Source: Clarireedia homoeocarpa
Taxonomy: Eukaryota; Ascomycota; Leotiomycetes; Helotiales; Rutstroemiaceae
NCBI GenBank assembly: GCA_001465935.1
Contig: LNKV01000015.1
Location: 124,001 to 188,000, forward strand
Direction: 5' to 3'
Length of the DNA stretch: 64,000 nt
Shown here one piece after another: positions 32,549 to 44,758 of this stretch; position 1 is the stretch's first letter, and each line of letters begins with the position of its first letter. The position numbers and the translations under genes are program-made. The notes under the pieces are model-generated. The model searched no databases. It was not told the DNA's origin and was given only the letters and a program-made list of their open reading frames with translations.

Positions 32549-33781
32549 CTATGCAGACGTAGACTTCTCAAACAAGTAATGACATACTCCCCAGGTATCT
32601 CCACCTTCAAAAGCAAACAATTCTGCACAAGCCATGTAGAAGATCTGCCACCTATAATACCACATTGCAGTGTCCTTTTCACCATAAGTTTCAGTCAAAT
32701 GGGGCCAGATCTCATTTTTGCTAGCAGTCATCTTCGACAGCCAATCCTGCACATGTATTAGATGATGAGATGTGAAAGCTAAGAGCGCTACACATACCTC
32801 GCACGTCTTTGCATAGTGTTGGCCATTGACCCACCACTGATTTTCAAGCTTGAGGTCTTTCTGGAAGTAAAGCAGTAAATCGGCTGACGGCATAGTACCT
32901 CCAGTAAAGAAATGTGTGCTCATCCATCCCTCCTCGAAATCATACGGTGTTGTTTTGTGAGCAAAGATATGGACAAACAACTTTCCTCCAGGCTTCAAAG
33001 CTCGTCCAACCTTGGCCATCAGAAGCTCGTAGTTCTTCATGTGCTCGAATAGCTTCCACGTGTAAGTATTCTGTGGGAATATCGGCTTAATGGTAGCACT
33101 CACTTCAATAGAGACGACGCGATCAAAGCTCTCTTTTTCAAACTCATAATCAACCACATTCCCTGTGATGACAGTAAGGTTGGTAAGTCCCTTTTCCTTG
33201 GCTTTGGAATCGATATATAACTTCTGAGTCCTAGAATTCGAAAATGCCGTGATCTTCGAGTTTGGAAAGACCTCCGCGAAATACAGTGCTCCAGAACCCC
33301 AGCCACACCTAAAACTCATCAGTCTCCTCTGTGAAATGAAGAAAAGCTGCTCACCCAAGGTCCAGAATACTCATCCCATCCTTCAAATCGGCTTTTTTCA
33401 CATAGGTACCCAGCATTTCTACCTCTGCCTGTCCCAATGTCTCATTGCCCTTGGGATACAAACAGCAACTATACTTCATTCGAGGACCGAGACATGCGGC
33501 CAAAACTCCTGTGCCTACTTCATAATGCTGTTCATTTGCAGTAGCAGTTTCTATGGCTATTGGCCGACTGCGAAGAACTTCTACATAGTTCATTTTGCGC
33601 TTGTAGGCTTCTTCCAAGGAAGTGCTCTTGATGAGCTCGATCCGCTCACGGAGTTGTCGTCTTATACCATACCGGATTACACTGTGTGGAAGGTAGCCTC
33701 CATCGAGGATCCAGTCTGTATGCTGTTAGCTGAGATCATGTGTGTGATGAAGAATGGCAGCACAGATTTACCGTAGTTCAT
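32549..33781 (-). CDS. CFA-synthase-like SAM methyltransferase
   Basis: S-adenosylmethionine-dependent methyltransferase of the cyclopropane-fatty-acid synthase / coclaurine N-methyltransferase superfamily; substrate unknown. Five exons (33781-33772, 33715-33355, 33308-33104, 33052-32798, 32746-32549) give 342 residues. The SAM motif I is SILDLGCGWGSGALYFAE, followed by ITAFSNSRTQK, a motif II region VVSIELFEHMKNYE, and post-motif GGKLFVHIFAHK. The signature CFA-family C-terminal elements HYAKTCEDWL and WQIFYMACAELFAF are present. The first coding exon is just 10 nt (MNY plus one base). The acceptor before LFEHMKN (GTGGAAG) is chosen over an upstream CAG because it restores the family motif. 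Confidence 0.87.
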
Positions 33782-34136
33782 GATTGGTGAGAGTTCTGGT
33801 TATTGTGCAGTTTCTTGAGTTAAAAAATTCCGTCTGCTTTCCGTGCTAGATTTATAATTACGGTAGATCGTTTATTACGCAAATTGTTATTCAAAACGAT
33901 TGTGTTTAGGAAGGTGCATCAAAGCGCGGAGGAAGAGCGGGAGGATCCGAGGATCATATATCATCATGTAAAGGACTTTCCGCCGCCCGTAGCTCGTAAA
34001 TACACTTCGACTTCGACTCCACATTTAATAATAACATTCCTCAGTTTTAGAAAGTACAAATATAGGAAGAAGTTACCAATCTACCCAATGCTCCCCGCTA
34101 TACAGTCTAATTATACACATATGTTTGCTTGTGCGA
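33782..34136. other. Intergenic
   Basis: 355 bp: promoter of the methyltransferase and 3' flank of the P5B ATPase (both minus strand). Nothing else seen. Confidence 0.5.
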
Positions 34137-37100
34137 TCATTGTAGCGCACTCAAACGAAGCTCTTCTAATACTAGCTTGTAAGCTTTTCGTTGCTTGGGC
34201 CTTCTCGTGATGGCTGTCTTCAATATCCCCAAATATTTTGCGAGTTTGGGGAGTGTGTATTTTTCAGAGGACCATGCTAGTGCGATGTACCCGATTCCAA
34301 GAGCCAATATAAACAACTTGAAGTCCCAGGTCAGTTGTGTCAACTGCATGAACTTTGCCAACCCTTCGGATGGGTCAAAAAGCATGTAAGATGAAAATAG
34401 CAATGCTACAACAATGGTAACAACGAAAGGTACTAGGTGTCAATTAGTATACAACAAAGATTGGGCGGAAGTGTCTCGGAGCCTACGATTGTGCGCCATG
34501 GATTGGCGGAAAGGTTTTCCAATGCTTAGGACGATACCCGAGAGTATATACTCAAAGCAAGATACCAAGAATAGGGTAGTGTTTTCAGAGTTTTCAATGT
34601 TTGATTTCTCCTTGTCGAGATGAGGAGGAATGAACCTGAGGGGTTAGTTCGACTCATGGAATCTAGGATGTTCAGCTTACCAAGGTTGTCTTCGTACCGC
34701 TTGAAAGGCGACGGCTTGTATGAGTATACAAATGGTTATTTGACCAAGAAGTGGAGTCAAGACTTTCCGTGAGACTAAATTGGCAGTCGGACGCTTGCGG
34801 CAAAGGATAGGGAAAGGTCCAGTCCATCCCACTACGGCTGGTAAGTGCATGGTTTTGATAAGATTCTCGAATTGTAGACTTACTGAAAATGGCAATGGGC
34901 AGAATCAGTATCAAATCAATGAAGAGAAACTTTCAACCTGGTCAGCTTCATTGCTTAGCAGAAAGGATATGCAATTTACCTGGAAGTCACCCAAGTTCGA
35001 AGCAGAAGCATACAAAAAGCTTACAGAGGTGAACTGGATAGCTGAGTACAAACTCATGTACTTGAAACAGCTAAAGCTGGTGACCAAAGCTGCTCGGCCC
35101 TCGCTATGACATTCGATTAGCAATCACACTCAACATGAAAAGAACTAGTCCATACCGGATAACCTCTGGCACACATGTAATATCAAAAACCCGACTTGTG
35201 AAAGGGGCTGCAACAGATGCCTCTGCCTCCGACAGAGAAATACCAACATCTGCGGCTTTTAGGGCACCACAGTCGTTTGCTCCATCGCCGCAAAAGCCAC
35301 AGCAATAGTCTATACTTTGAAGCTTTTCAACAAGCTCGTGCTTCTCGTCTGGCGACATACGAGCAAAGACCTGCCCACAAACAAGCATCTGGCAAATTAT
35401 TAGCGTCGTTGCTAGGAAAAATAATAGTAATACCTACTCGTTGAAGAACGGTTGGAGGAGCGAAGTCAACGATCCAGCGGAAAACATCTCCGCTTACTGC
35501 CAAGGAGTAGTTTCTGAGGTTAGAGATGTCGTATGGGAGAGATGCATCGCCCTCGGCAGGTGGAGGGAGTGGCTATATGGACACACTTCGTCAGTATCTG
35601 GTCTTGCACGTTTATCACGATATACTAACTGTGAGTGTATGCTCATTCAATGTGTAGATGCTGTTATCGATGCTTTCCCACGACAGGCGAGCTTTTGGGT
35701 CAAGAGAGTCCCCTAAAGTCTATGGTTAGTGGTACCCTCTTCATATGTGAAAGTTTTGCTCGCCTTCTATAAAATGAGGCACGAAGCAGTGTGCGGTTCT
35801 ATCGATAAGGTTGCACTCGCGAGCAACACTTATGGCTGTCAGGATATTGTCTCCAGTGCACATTACTTTTCTAATACCAGCTTCCGAAAGCTCATCCAAG
35901 ACACCGGCCGTGCTGGGCTTGAGCTTATTCTCGAAAATGATAAATCCAATGAAGTCTAATCCTGATTCAGCTTCCTCGCGCTTCATCTTTTGTACCTTCA
36001 CCCAGTTGAGTTTCTTGATATGTTTTGTGGCACAAGCAATGACACGGAAGCCTCTATGGGTGTAATAGGCTAGAAGATCCTCGTAGTCACTCGGAACTTA
36101 AAAATATTAGCTTCAAAAATTCGCATATTAGGTCAAAAAGCTTACAGCTTTCAGCTCTGCAGATATCCTTCATGCACTCGGGGGCCCCCTTAACATAAAC
36201 ATCACATCCCTGTGATCCAAAATTGCGAACAATCACACTCGCTCTTCGAAGCTGTGAGACAAACTCAAAAGACTTGAGGACACCTAGTTCAATTGGAGAC
36301 TACAAAAATCAGTTACAAGAATAAAATTAAAAACACCCCCCTACCACATTACTTACTTTGTTTGTATCATCTTGATCGTCCAAATCGTATTCCATGCCAA
36401 CCGGTGGCCGAGCAATAGAAGGTGATAGCCCGCCCGCTTCTTCATCCTCTACATCCCCGGACTTTTGTTGACCTTCCTCAAAGGTCCAATCCGTAAAGTC
36501 AAACATCTTAAGGTCAAGAGGATCACCCATTAACTCACCGTCGACAACTCTTAGCGAATGGCAAGTTGCCATCGTGTATAAGGTCGCCTTGTGAATGTTG
36601 TAATCAACCGTAGGGTCACGTTCATAGGAAGCACCGGGTAGTAGCGACTGAGCGTCAGGGAGAATATCACTGAACCTCTTTGCTGGTTGTTGTACAACTC
36701 GAATCCCGAGAACATCTAATCCATCTTCGGTCAACGTGCCCGTCTTATCAAAGCACATAACATCTAGTTTCCCTCCCACGTTGACTCTTTGGGGGCTGAT
36801 GCAGAATATTTGCTTTGCCTTGAGACGATTCAAGGCAAAGTTTGTTCCAATGGTAAGTGTAGCTGGCAATGCCGGTGGAACAACGATAGTAATGAGATCC
36901 AATGCTCTCACAATGATCAAGTGCCATGCGAGCTTCAAGTGTACGAAATTGATGAAGGAGGCAACGAAGCCCAGCATGGCAATACCGCCCATGACAGCAA
37001 TGTATCTGAAAGAGTCTCTGTAAAACTTGAAGCCGGAAGGCTTCGGGAAGAGCATGGATCTGACCAATGCTCCTTTCGTTGTATTGAACCCAGTCCTGAC

Positions 37101-39065
37101 AGCCATGGCAAGCCCGACCGCCTCGCCGTCGTTGTCATCTTGGGGGCGTCTTGCTCTGATGATTTTGGTTCCACAGAAAAGGAAATGCTTGGCAAGCTCA
37201 GGTGCTACAGATGACGCAGCAAGGTCTAGTAGTCGCAGTGATTCATCGCTCGCTGGCACTTTAGAAACAGGAACAGATTCGCCTAGTTGAAATTAAGAAG
37301 ATGATCATGTATCCAAGGGAAAAGGAAGGCTTACCGGTCAACATGCTTTCATTTACAATACAGTCTCCAGCCAAGAGAATACTATCGCAAGGGAATTGCC
37401 CCAGTCCCGGGTCGGTGACTTCATATATGTCACCAGGAACAAGCTCGCTAGACGGGACGTAACGCCCTATTATAAGTTAGCTTTGTTCATTGAACCGAAC
37501 AAGAACCTACAGAAAGAATTTCGTAGCACCCGGACATCACATTCAAATCTAGAGATCTCCCTTAGACGCTTCATCGTCTGTGGGGGTATAATTAGAACCA
37601 TGTCGCCAAACTGCTAGGTGACAACTCACTGATCTAGTTTCGATTAGGGTAGTTGTGATGCTAACGACGGAGATGACAAATATACAAGCAGCATAGTAAT
37701 AGTACTGATCCATTGACCATAGGATAAGGCTGGCAATTTGGAAAACATAAAAGGGATGGAAAGCCTACGCAGTCAGTATAATTTGATTATAGTATCTAAG
37801 ACGTTTAAATACCTCATCGACAAGAAGTTGAGGAATGCTTTTCTGCTTAATGTCGATCAGATTCTTTCCAAACACAAGCTCTCGATTCTCCTTCTCATCG
37901 CCATCGATACCAGCACGAACAGACCTAACATCGGTCCACGCCGGATCCTTCCAACCTGTAGTATTTGAGTTTAGCATATGCTGATATTTGAACTGATAGT
38001 TGAGAGGAAAACAAAGGAAGACCAAGTAGCAAACCCGGTAGATATGATCATGACTTACTATTGCATAAAACAAATCTATCCTTGAGTGGATTGAAAGAGA
38101 ATCGCATATATCGATAGTCCAGGATCCGTAAATCGTCTAGGATTGGGTCATCGTCATAGTCATAGGACATAGAATGACGCTTTTCGGAAAGACCAAACAC
38201 CGTCGACAGTGATCGTCCGTACTCTTTAGATTCAACATCTTGTACAACGAATTCGCCCCATTGGTTCTGTACACATTGTATAAATTAACATACCAACAAC
38301 AAAATCCTCATGCTCGAGTGCGCAAGGAAATTTGTCCAGACGTCGCAATGTGGTCCAAATACTAACCTCAATAACTACCCAGGCGCACTCCCGCAATGGT
38401 GATTGTACACCGACAAGCCGGACTTGCCATCTAGGCAACCATCTCAAAACAAGATATCCAAGGCCCAATGTAAGCACACAAACCATAAGATACAAGGCAA
38501 ATCCAAAGGAGCTTGTTCGAAATCCAGCTACGACGATAGTTAGGTCTTCGGTGATGATGTATATCTTCTGATTCGTCCGATTTCCCCGTCCAAGATTGCT
38601 GCCATCCGTCCTTGCACTATCACTCCTGAGTAGATGGGCATGTACCGAATTCCTCGACTGACTTGTGGAGACCCTCCTCATAGCCAACTCGCCCTCCTCA
38701 AGGTCCGAGTCTTCTTCGCGATACTGCACGCTCTCCTCGTCGATTATGGCACTATCGTCGTCTTCCTCAGGGGTTCGCAATTGCTCTTCGTCCTCATCGT
38801 TGTCTTGATAGTAAGTGAAGCTCGTCGTTGAATCTGCTCGGGATCGACGATGCGCAAATGAAGCAATGCTCGAAGGGACCGATTCCGATACTACCCCTGA
38901 GAACATCTCATCCTGGGCCATTTCCACATCGTCCATGAAGCTTGCAGTCGATACATTAGAATCCCTTCTATATAACGGAATGTAGCTTCGCCCTCCATTG
39001 TTGGTGATCGAGCTGCTGCGCCGTCGTGAATGGCTCGCTGTCGGAGTTCCATTGGAATGAGCCAT
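34137..39065 (-). CDS. YPK9: P5B-type transport ATPase (Ypk9/ATP13A2 family)
   Basis: Vacuolar/lysosomal P5B ATPase, a family shown elsewhere to export polyamines. Seventeen exons join in phase to 1337 residues: 39065-38367, 38266-38059, 37955-37813, 37764-37630, 37577-37511, 37466-37335, 37282-36357, 36299-36146, 36096-35764, 35712-35630, 35572-35438, 35388-35156, 35103-34980, 34929-34884, 34831-34681, 34635-34487, 34432-34137. The first 165 residues are Ser/Asp/Glu-rich and cytosolic. Landmarks: TGESVP at about 460, the P5B-specific PPALP at about 596-600, phosphorylated Asp at about 640 in DKTGTLTEDG, KGAPECM, TGDN, and GDGANDCGALKAADVG. The intron 35713-35763 is GC-AG. An ATG 12 bp upstream (39077) is also in frame. 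The last helices lie in the 3' exons. Confidence 0.95.
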
Positions 39066-39441
39066 GTCCTGCGTCAATATTTACACGCCTTGTACGTATC
39101 ATCAAGTATATACAGAAAGTGAATCATCCATGATTCTGTCTGAGACCAAAATCATTAAATCATCGCTATTATCTGGAAGCGCCGAGCACCGCGATTGTTA
39201 GTACGCGATTAAAACCAGCACTAGTTCTATCTGGGTTCCTCAGGTTTGCGCCCCGCCTTATCGGTTATTGTAGTAGCCCGCAACCTCCAGTCAAATCTTG
39301 GACGCTAGAGTCCAACAACTTCTCAACCTCCACCTCACGAACTTTTTCTTCCGAGAACATCGCCACGAGACAAAATCTCTTAAATAGAATAGTTATCTAT
39401 ACATTTTCATTCATAAAAGTTACTTGAGATAATCTGACAAG
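39066..39441. other. Divergent promoter region, P5B ATPase / NAP1
   Basis: 376 bp shared by two divergent genes. No distinctive site was identified. Confidence 0.5.
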
Positions 39442-40876
39442 ATGTCGGACATTCCAAAGAAATCCAACGTCCCAACCGCTCCGTAAGTTTGAGAGATACC
39501 ATAGCAACGGCAAAAAAAAAAAAGAGAAGTTTTTCAACTGACTCAATAATTTTCAGTACTCCTCAAAATACACCATTGAACAATGCTCCTATCTCATCGC
39601 ATGCTCAGCAACCAGGTGTTGGTACGATTAAGGAGGGTATGTTGTTTCGTCCTACACCGAATTTTGCAAACCAATGACTGACACCCATCTTGTAGAGGAC
39701 TTTGATCGCGCCACAGCAGCCTCGATCTTTGCTCAAAACCCAAAACTCGTTCAGATGATCCAAGGAAAGCTCGGTTCTTTGGTTGGTCGTTCGTCTGGAT
39801 ACGTCGAATCTCTCCCCGCACCCGTCCGTCGTCGCGTCGCTGGTCTCAAGGGCGTGCAAAAAGAACATTCAAAACTGGAGGCAGAGTTCCAAGAGGAGGT
39901 TTTAGAGTTGGAAAAGAAGTACTTTGCGAAGTTCACTCCTCTGTATCAAAAGCGAGCGAAGATCGTCAATGGTGAAGTTGAGCCAACCGAAGAGGAAATC
40001 AAGGCAGGCGAGGAGGATGAAGAAGAAGTCGAAACCGAACAAGCAGAGAAATCAGATGAGTCCGCTGAAAAGATCGCTGGTATCCCAGAGTTTTGGCTAT
40101 CCGCCATGAAAAATCAAGTCTCGCTTGCCGAAATGATCACAGACAGAGATGAGGCCGCTCTCAAAGATCTGACTGATATTCAAATGGAATACCTCGACAA
40201 GCCTGGCTTCCGTTTGATCTTCCATTTCGCGGAAAATGAATTCTTCACCAACAAAACAATTTCAAAGACATACTTCTACCAAAACGAGAGTGGATATGGT
40301 GGAGACTTCATCTATGATCACGCAGAAGGTGATAAGATTGATTGGAAAGCTGGAAAGGATTTGACTGTGCGAGTTGAAAGCAAGAAGCAGCGTAATAAGA
40401 GTAAGTTGATTGTAATCCAAGTGATTTTGTACTTGTTGCTAATATACACAAAGACACAAAGCAAACCCGCGTTGTGAAGAAAACCGTTCCTACAGAATCC
40501 TTCTTCAACTTTTTCTCCCCGCCCAAAGCGCCTACCGATGAGGATGATGATGATGCAGCCTCAGATATTGAAGAACGTCTCGAGCTGGACTATCAATTGG
40601 GCGAGGACATCAAGGAGAAGCTCATTCCACGTGCTATCGATTGGTTCACCGGTGAGGCTCTTCAATTTGAGGAGTTGGATGACGATATGGAGGAAGGTGA
40701 CTTTGAGGATGAGGACGACGAAGAAGATGACTTGAGCGAAGATCGTGATGATGACGACGAGGAGTCAGATGATGATGTGAGTTTGTTGTTGTTTATACTG
40801 CATGTTCCGACTAACATATGTTCAGGATGATGCCGCGAAACCTAAGCAAGAGGCTGCTGAGTGTAAGCAGAGTTAA
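39442..40876 (+). CDS. NAP1: Nucleosome assembly protein 1
   Basis: Histone H2A-H2B chaperone. Five exons (39442-39482, 39557-39636, 39696-40400, 40454-40776, 40826-40876) give 399 residues. The N-terminal arm is Pro/Asn-rich. The NAP core starts about residue 55 with LVGRSSGYVESLP, VRRRVAGLKG, and the long dimerisation helix (QKEHSKLEAEFQEEVLELEK). Then IPEFWLSAMKN, LIFHFAENEFFTN, and SFFNFFSPP. A long acidic Asp/Glu tail follows. The last four residues are CKQS, a CaaX-like end known from NAP1 proteins. A GT inside the last exon (GAG/TGTAAG) could be misread as a donor, but reading through gives the CKQS end. Confidence 0.96.
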
Positions 40877-41606
40877 AAGACTATTCATGAGTTTATCCAC
40901 ACTCCACTGTCCTAGCCCCTTTTCCTGAGGGTGGGGCCGCCGACAAGCACCTCCGAAGTGCTATGGCATCATACGAATCGTTACGAAGGGGTATTTCGCG
41001 ATTGCATAGGTTTCTTCCAGTTGCATGTTGATCCGGTATTTTGTTTGCTTCTATTAGATTAGCCTAATTGCTCATGAAGCTTGCCCGTATTATTTATTCT
41101 TCACGTCCACTGGTACAAAGGCGTATGTAGATCTCCTACGAAGAAAAGTCAAAGATCCGACCAAAAACAGTCATACGAAATGGAAAATATGCATTCATGA
41201 GCTAAGCTCAACATGTGAATTCACAACATTTTTGTTGCCCCACCACCATGTGGATTTATTTGGAGGTGGAGGTCGTTACAAAATTTTTGCAAGGTTGTGT
41301 TTAGCCATACTTCATCCTTCTGAGATCTGACTTGTGATTGGTAATTCCCCGATGCCGGGGTTTGAAAGCAGAGCCTTGCTGGTGACGCGACTGCGGTACC
41401 GGTCTTCTTTTTTCATGGTATAGTTACGCATAATACTAAGTTAATAATTTGCCTGTCACGCTCGTCCTAGACTTACTACTGTACATGGACTGGACCACTG
41501 GTTGACTCACTTCCTCGAGAACATAAATTCATTCATTGCCTTTTCTTCAACTCAAAACTTTTGGCGCCCCTCTTCATATTTCTTTGATAAATCAAACAAC
41601 CTCAAT
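40877..41606. other. Intergenic, SER33 promoter
   Basis: 730 bp between two genes on the plus strand. Nothing recognised beyond flanking UTR/promoter. Confidence 0.5.
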
Positions 41607-43321
41607 ATGTCTACTCCCGCAAGAGATATTGCTGGAGCCAGTGGTCTCACAAGGATGGTTTCTCACAGCCTGAGCATTTCCCCTTCCACGACTTTTCATT
41701 CCCCGCCCTCGAGCTTTGGTGGGGGGCCACTGACAAGAACAGCAACCAATTCCGCTGCAAAGCAATTGAAGCCCTTCGATACCCAGGACATCAAAATCTT
41801 ACTTCTAGAGAACGTCAATCAAAGTGGGAAAGACATCCTCTCCGGCCAGGGTTACCAAGTCGAAGCATTGAAGACTTCCTTACCCGAGGAGGAATTGATT
41901 AAGAAGATTCGGTGAGATTGACTTACTCACTTCTCAAGAAACGTCACACTAATGTTACCTCCATAGAGATGTTCATGTCATTGGAATTCGATCTAAGACC
42001 AAGCTCAGCGAGCGAGTCCTTCGCGAGGCTAAGAATTTGATTGTGGTGGGATGCTTTTGCATTGGTACAAATCAGGTAGACCTGGAATATGCTGCTAGAC
42101 ACGGAATTGCTGTTTTCAATTCACCTTTCGCAAACTCTCGAAGTGTGGCCGAGTTAGTTATTGCTGAGATCATCGTTCTTGCGCGCCAGCTTGGGGATCG
42201 ATCAACTGAATTACACAATGGGGTTTGGAACAAAGTTAGCAACAAGTGCTGGGAGATCCGCGGAAAAACTCTAGGTGTGCAAGCCTACAAGCCATTGCTT
42301 GGTACTGTCTGACTCCAAATTCTAGGTATAATTGGATACGGTCATATTGGTTCTCAGTTATCTGTTCTAGCGGAAGCTATGGGAATGTCGGTCATCTATT
42401 ACGATGTTGTCAATCTCATGGCTTTGGGAACTGCCAGACAAGTGTCAACACTCGATGAACTTTTGAACAACTCAGACTTCGTTACATGCCACGTACCTGA
42501 ACTCCCAGAGACCCACAACCTTATTGGCAAAGCGCAGTTTGAGCAGATGAAAGATGGAAGCTATCTCATCAATGCTAGTCGAGGGAGCGTTATTGATATC
42601 CCTGCTCTCATCAATGCTGCGCGATCCGGCAAAGTTGCTGGTGCAGCTTTGGACGTGTACCCAAGTGAGCCTGGTGGAAACGGACCCTATTTCACAAATA
42701 GCTTGAATTCCTGGGCCGAAGACCTTCGTAGCCTGAAAAACATCATTCTCACTCCACATATTGGTGGTAGCACGGAGGAAGCCCAACGAGCTATTGGTGT
42801 AGAAGGTAAGATTTGCTCTTCCCTTTTCATACTGGTTACTGATTTCATCTACTAGTTGGCGAGGCTCTCGTCCGTTACGTGAACTCTGGTGTCACTCTTG
42901 GAGCCGTAAATTTGCCCGAGGTCAACCTCCGCTCCCTAACACTTGACGAGTCAAACCATGCTCGAGTTAGTTTCCAATCACACTCTATATTATCTTTACT
43001 GACGTTTGCAGGTCATCTACATCCATCACAATGTTCCTGGAGTACTGAGAAAGGTCAACGAAATTCTCGGTGATCATAATGTCGACAAACAGATCACTGA
43101 CAATAAAGGAGATGTAAGTCGATGTAATCCAGCACCCCATAGGTGGCTACTAATGAATTGTAGGTTGCCTATCTTATGGCAGACATTAGCAACGTCCGGA
43201 CCAGTGATCTGAAGGAGATTGCTGACAGTTTAGAGGCTCTGAGCTGTGAGTCCAGCTTCTTATTCCCACGTCTTCTGTACTAACTTATGTAGCACGTATT
43301 CTTACCCGTGTTTTATATTAA
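41607..43321 (+). CDS. SER33: D-3-phosphoglycerate dehydrogenase
   Basis: First enzyme of serine biosynthesis from 3-phosphoglycerate. Seven exons (41607-41911, 41967-42274, 42326-42805, 42856-42965, 43012-43113, 43164-43245, 43293-43321) give 471 residues. The Ser-rich N-terminal extension (about 55 residues) is as in yeast Ser3/Ser33. The catalytic core has GCFCIGTNQVDL, the NAD-binding GYGHIGSQLSVLAE (GxGxxG), NASRGSVID, and the Glu/His pair in LTPHIGGSTEEAQ. The C-terminal ACT domain begins VIYIHHNVPGVLRKVNEIL; it is the usual serine-feedback domain. It ends SRILTRVLY. Introns are 46-55 nt. Ser3 versus Ser33 cannot be distinguished. Confidence 0.96.
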
Positions 43322-44758
43322 ATAATTAGTGAAAAGGATTTGGAAAAAAAGGTTTTACTTTGGGGTTTACATTCAACACGCATTTGATGGGAGTCGCGGC
43401 GCTTGGCTCGGGATTACATTGAGGTGATCTCTTCAACAAAAGCAGGTATTAGAGGAACTATACGTAGAACATGGATAAAAAGAATAAGTAGCATTTGGAT
43501 ACCATAGTTGCGTCTCACAGATTTGTCTAAAAACATGACCAAATCGTAGACGATGCTGTTTCTCAAGCAGCCAATCGATCCAAACTCTCAGACTGTAAAT
43601 CCTGTAACTGCAAAGAGAATGGAACTTTTATGTGCTGTAGGATTTACCAGCCAGACCATCGACCAGTCGTTGAAGGATATGTTATTAAAATCACATGCTA
43701 TAATGCCGCTTCAAGCATCACCCCTCACTTGATATTCATGCCCTGTTCACCCCAACTTCGAAGATCCAACCTTATGCTTTGATGTGCTTCAAGTAGATGA
43801 AAGACAGTAAGATTACATATAAAATTGAACCAACACCCATGGGTCCAACGCAAACTACTCAGTCCCATAGTGAAGCGACCTGCCAAAGATCCTTCTAAAT
43901 CCACCAGCACACTTTTACTTCCGTAGTGAAGAGGTTATGAAAATGACAGGAAGCGAAGCGGTGAGTCTGTTGGAAAATTCCAGCAAAGTCCGTCCGCTAC
44001 CCGCACCGTAGACGTGCATTTTGTATGTACCCAATCGCATAAGTCGATTGTGATCGTGTTCAAGCATTGTGGTGTAGCTTTGTACCAGCATAACCGTTTT
44101 TAATCAGTCTTTTAATGATTTAAATGCATGCTGTCAACATTATCGTCAACCAGGAAGCCGATGTGTTTTCCCCATTTCTCCCTGAGCCCCCTAGTTTACT
44201 CCAGGCATGTAGACAGGTGGACCGACATGTATGTGACTTGCAAACAAATACGAATTTGTAAGGCTTAATAGCAAGTATCCATCGGGTGCATTGAGGTGAG
44301 GTGTTGAAAGAGAAAAGGTGTAGTAATACCGTAATACCAGTAACGCAGCCGCCACAACAGTACCAGTGCATTCTCCCAAAATAGGGGTTCACTCTGCGGG
44401 AGGTTGTGATTATCCGACTAAAATATTCTAGCTTCGCCAAGACGTTCTGTTATCCCTGCTGACGACAGAGCTCGCGACAAGCATCCTAAATCCCAAATAC
44501 CGTGGCTCGGAACCTCCTGACTATCAATGAATGTTTCTTGCAGCCATTCTACAAAGAAATAGACGACGAGCCTTTTACGGTGGTCTATTTCAGATCAGCA
44601 CCTTCTTTTACTTTGCCTTAAATACTATCCCTACCCCTACGACGGTGCTTTCATGTAGATTGAGCCTCTGGTATTGACATTCACATTCGTAGCGGCTTTG
44701 TTAACACCGCCAAAGAAATTCGAGGACGGGCACGCCCTCGATCACCACCATCGCCATC
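43322..44758. other. Intergenic, MYO2 promoter side
   Basis: 1437 bp, the longest unexplained gap. Minus frames (43725-43910, 44120-44440) are Cys/Trp-rich chance-like reading frames without family resemblance. No tRNA-type structure was found by eye. The right end is the MYO2 leader. Confidence 0.5.

Noticed and set aside
33249..33776. 175-codon plus-strand frame
   Set aside because: Lies opposite the methyltransferase exons and is a shadow.
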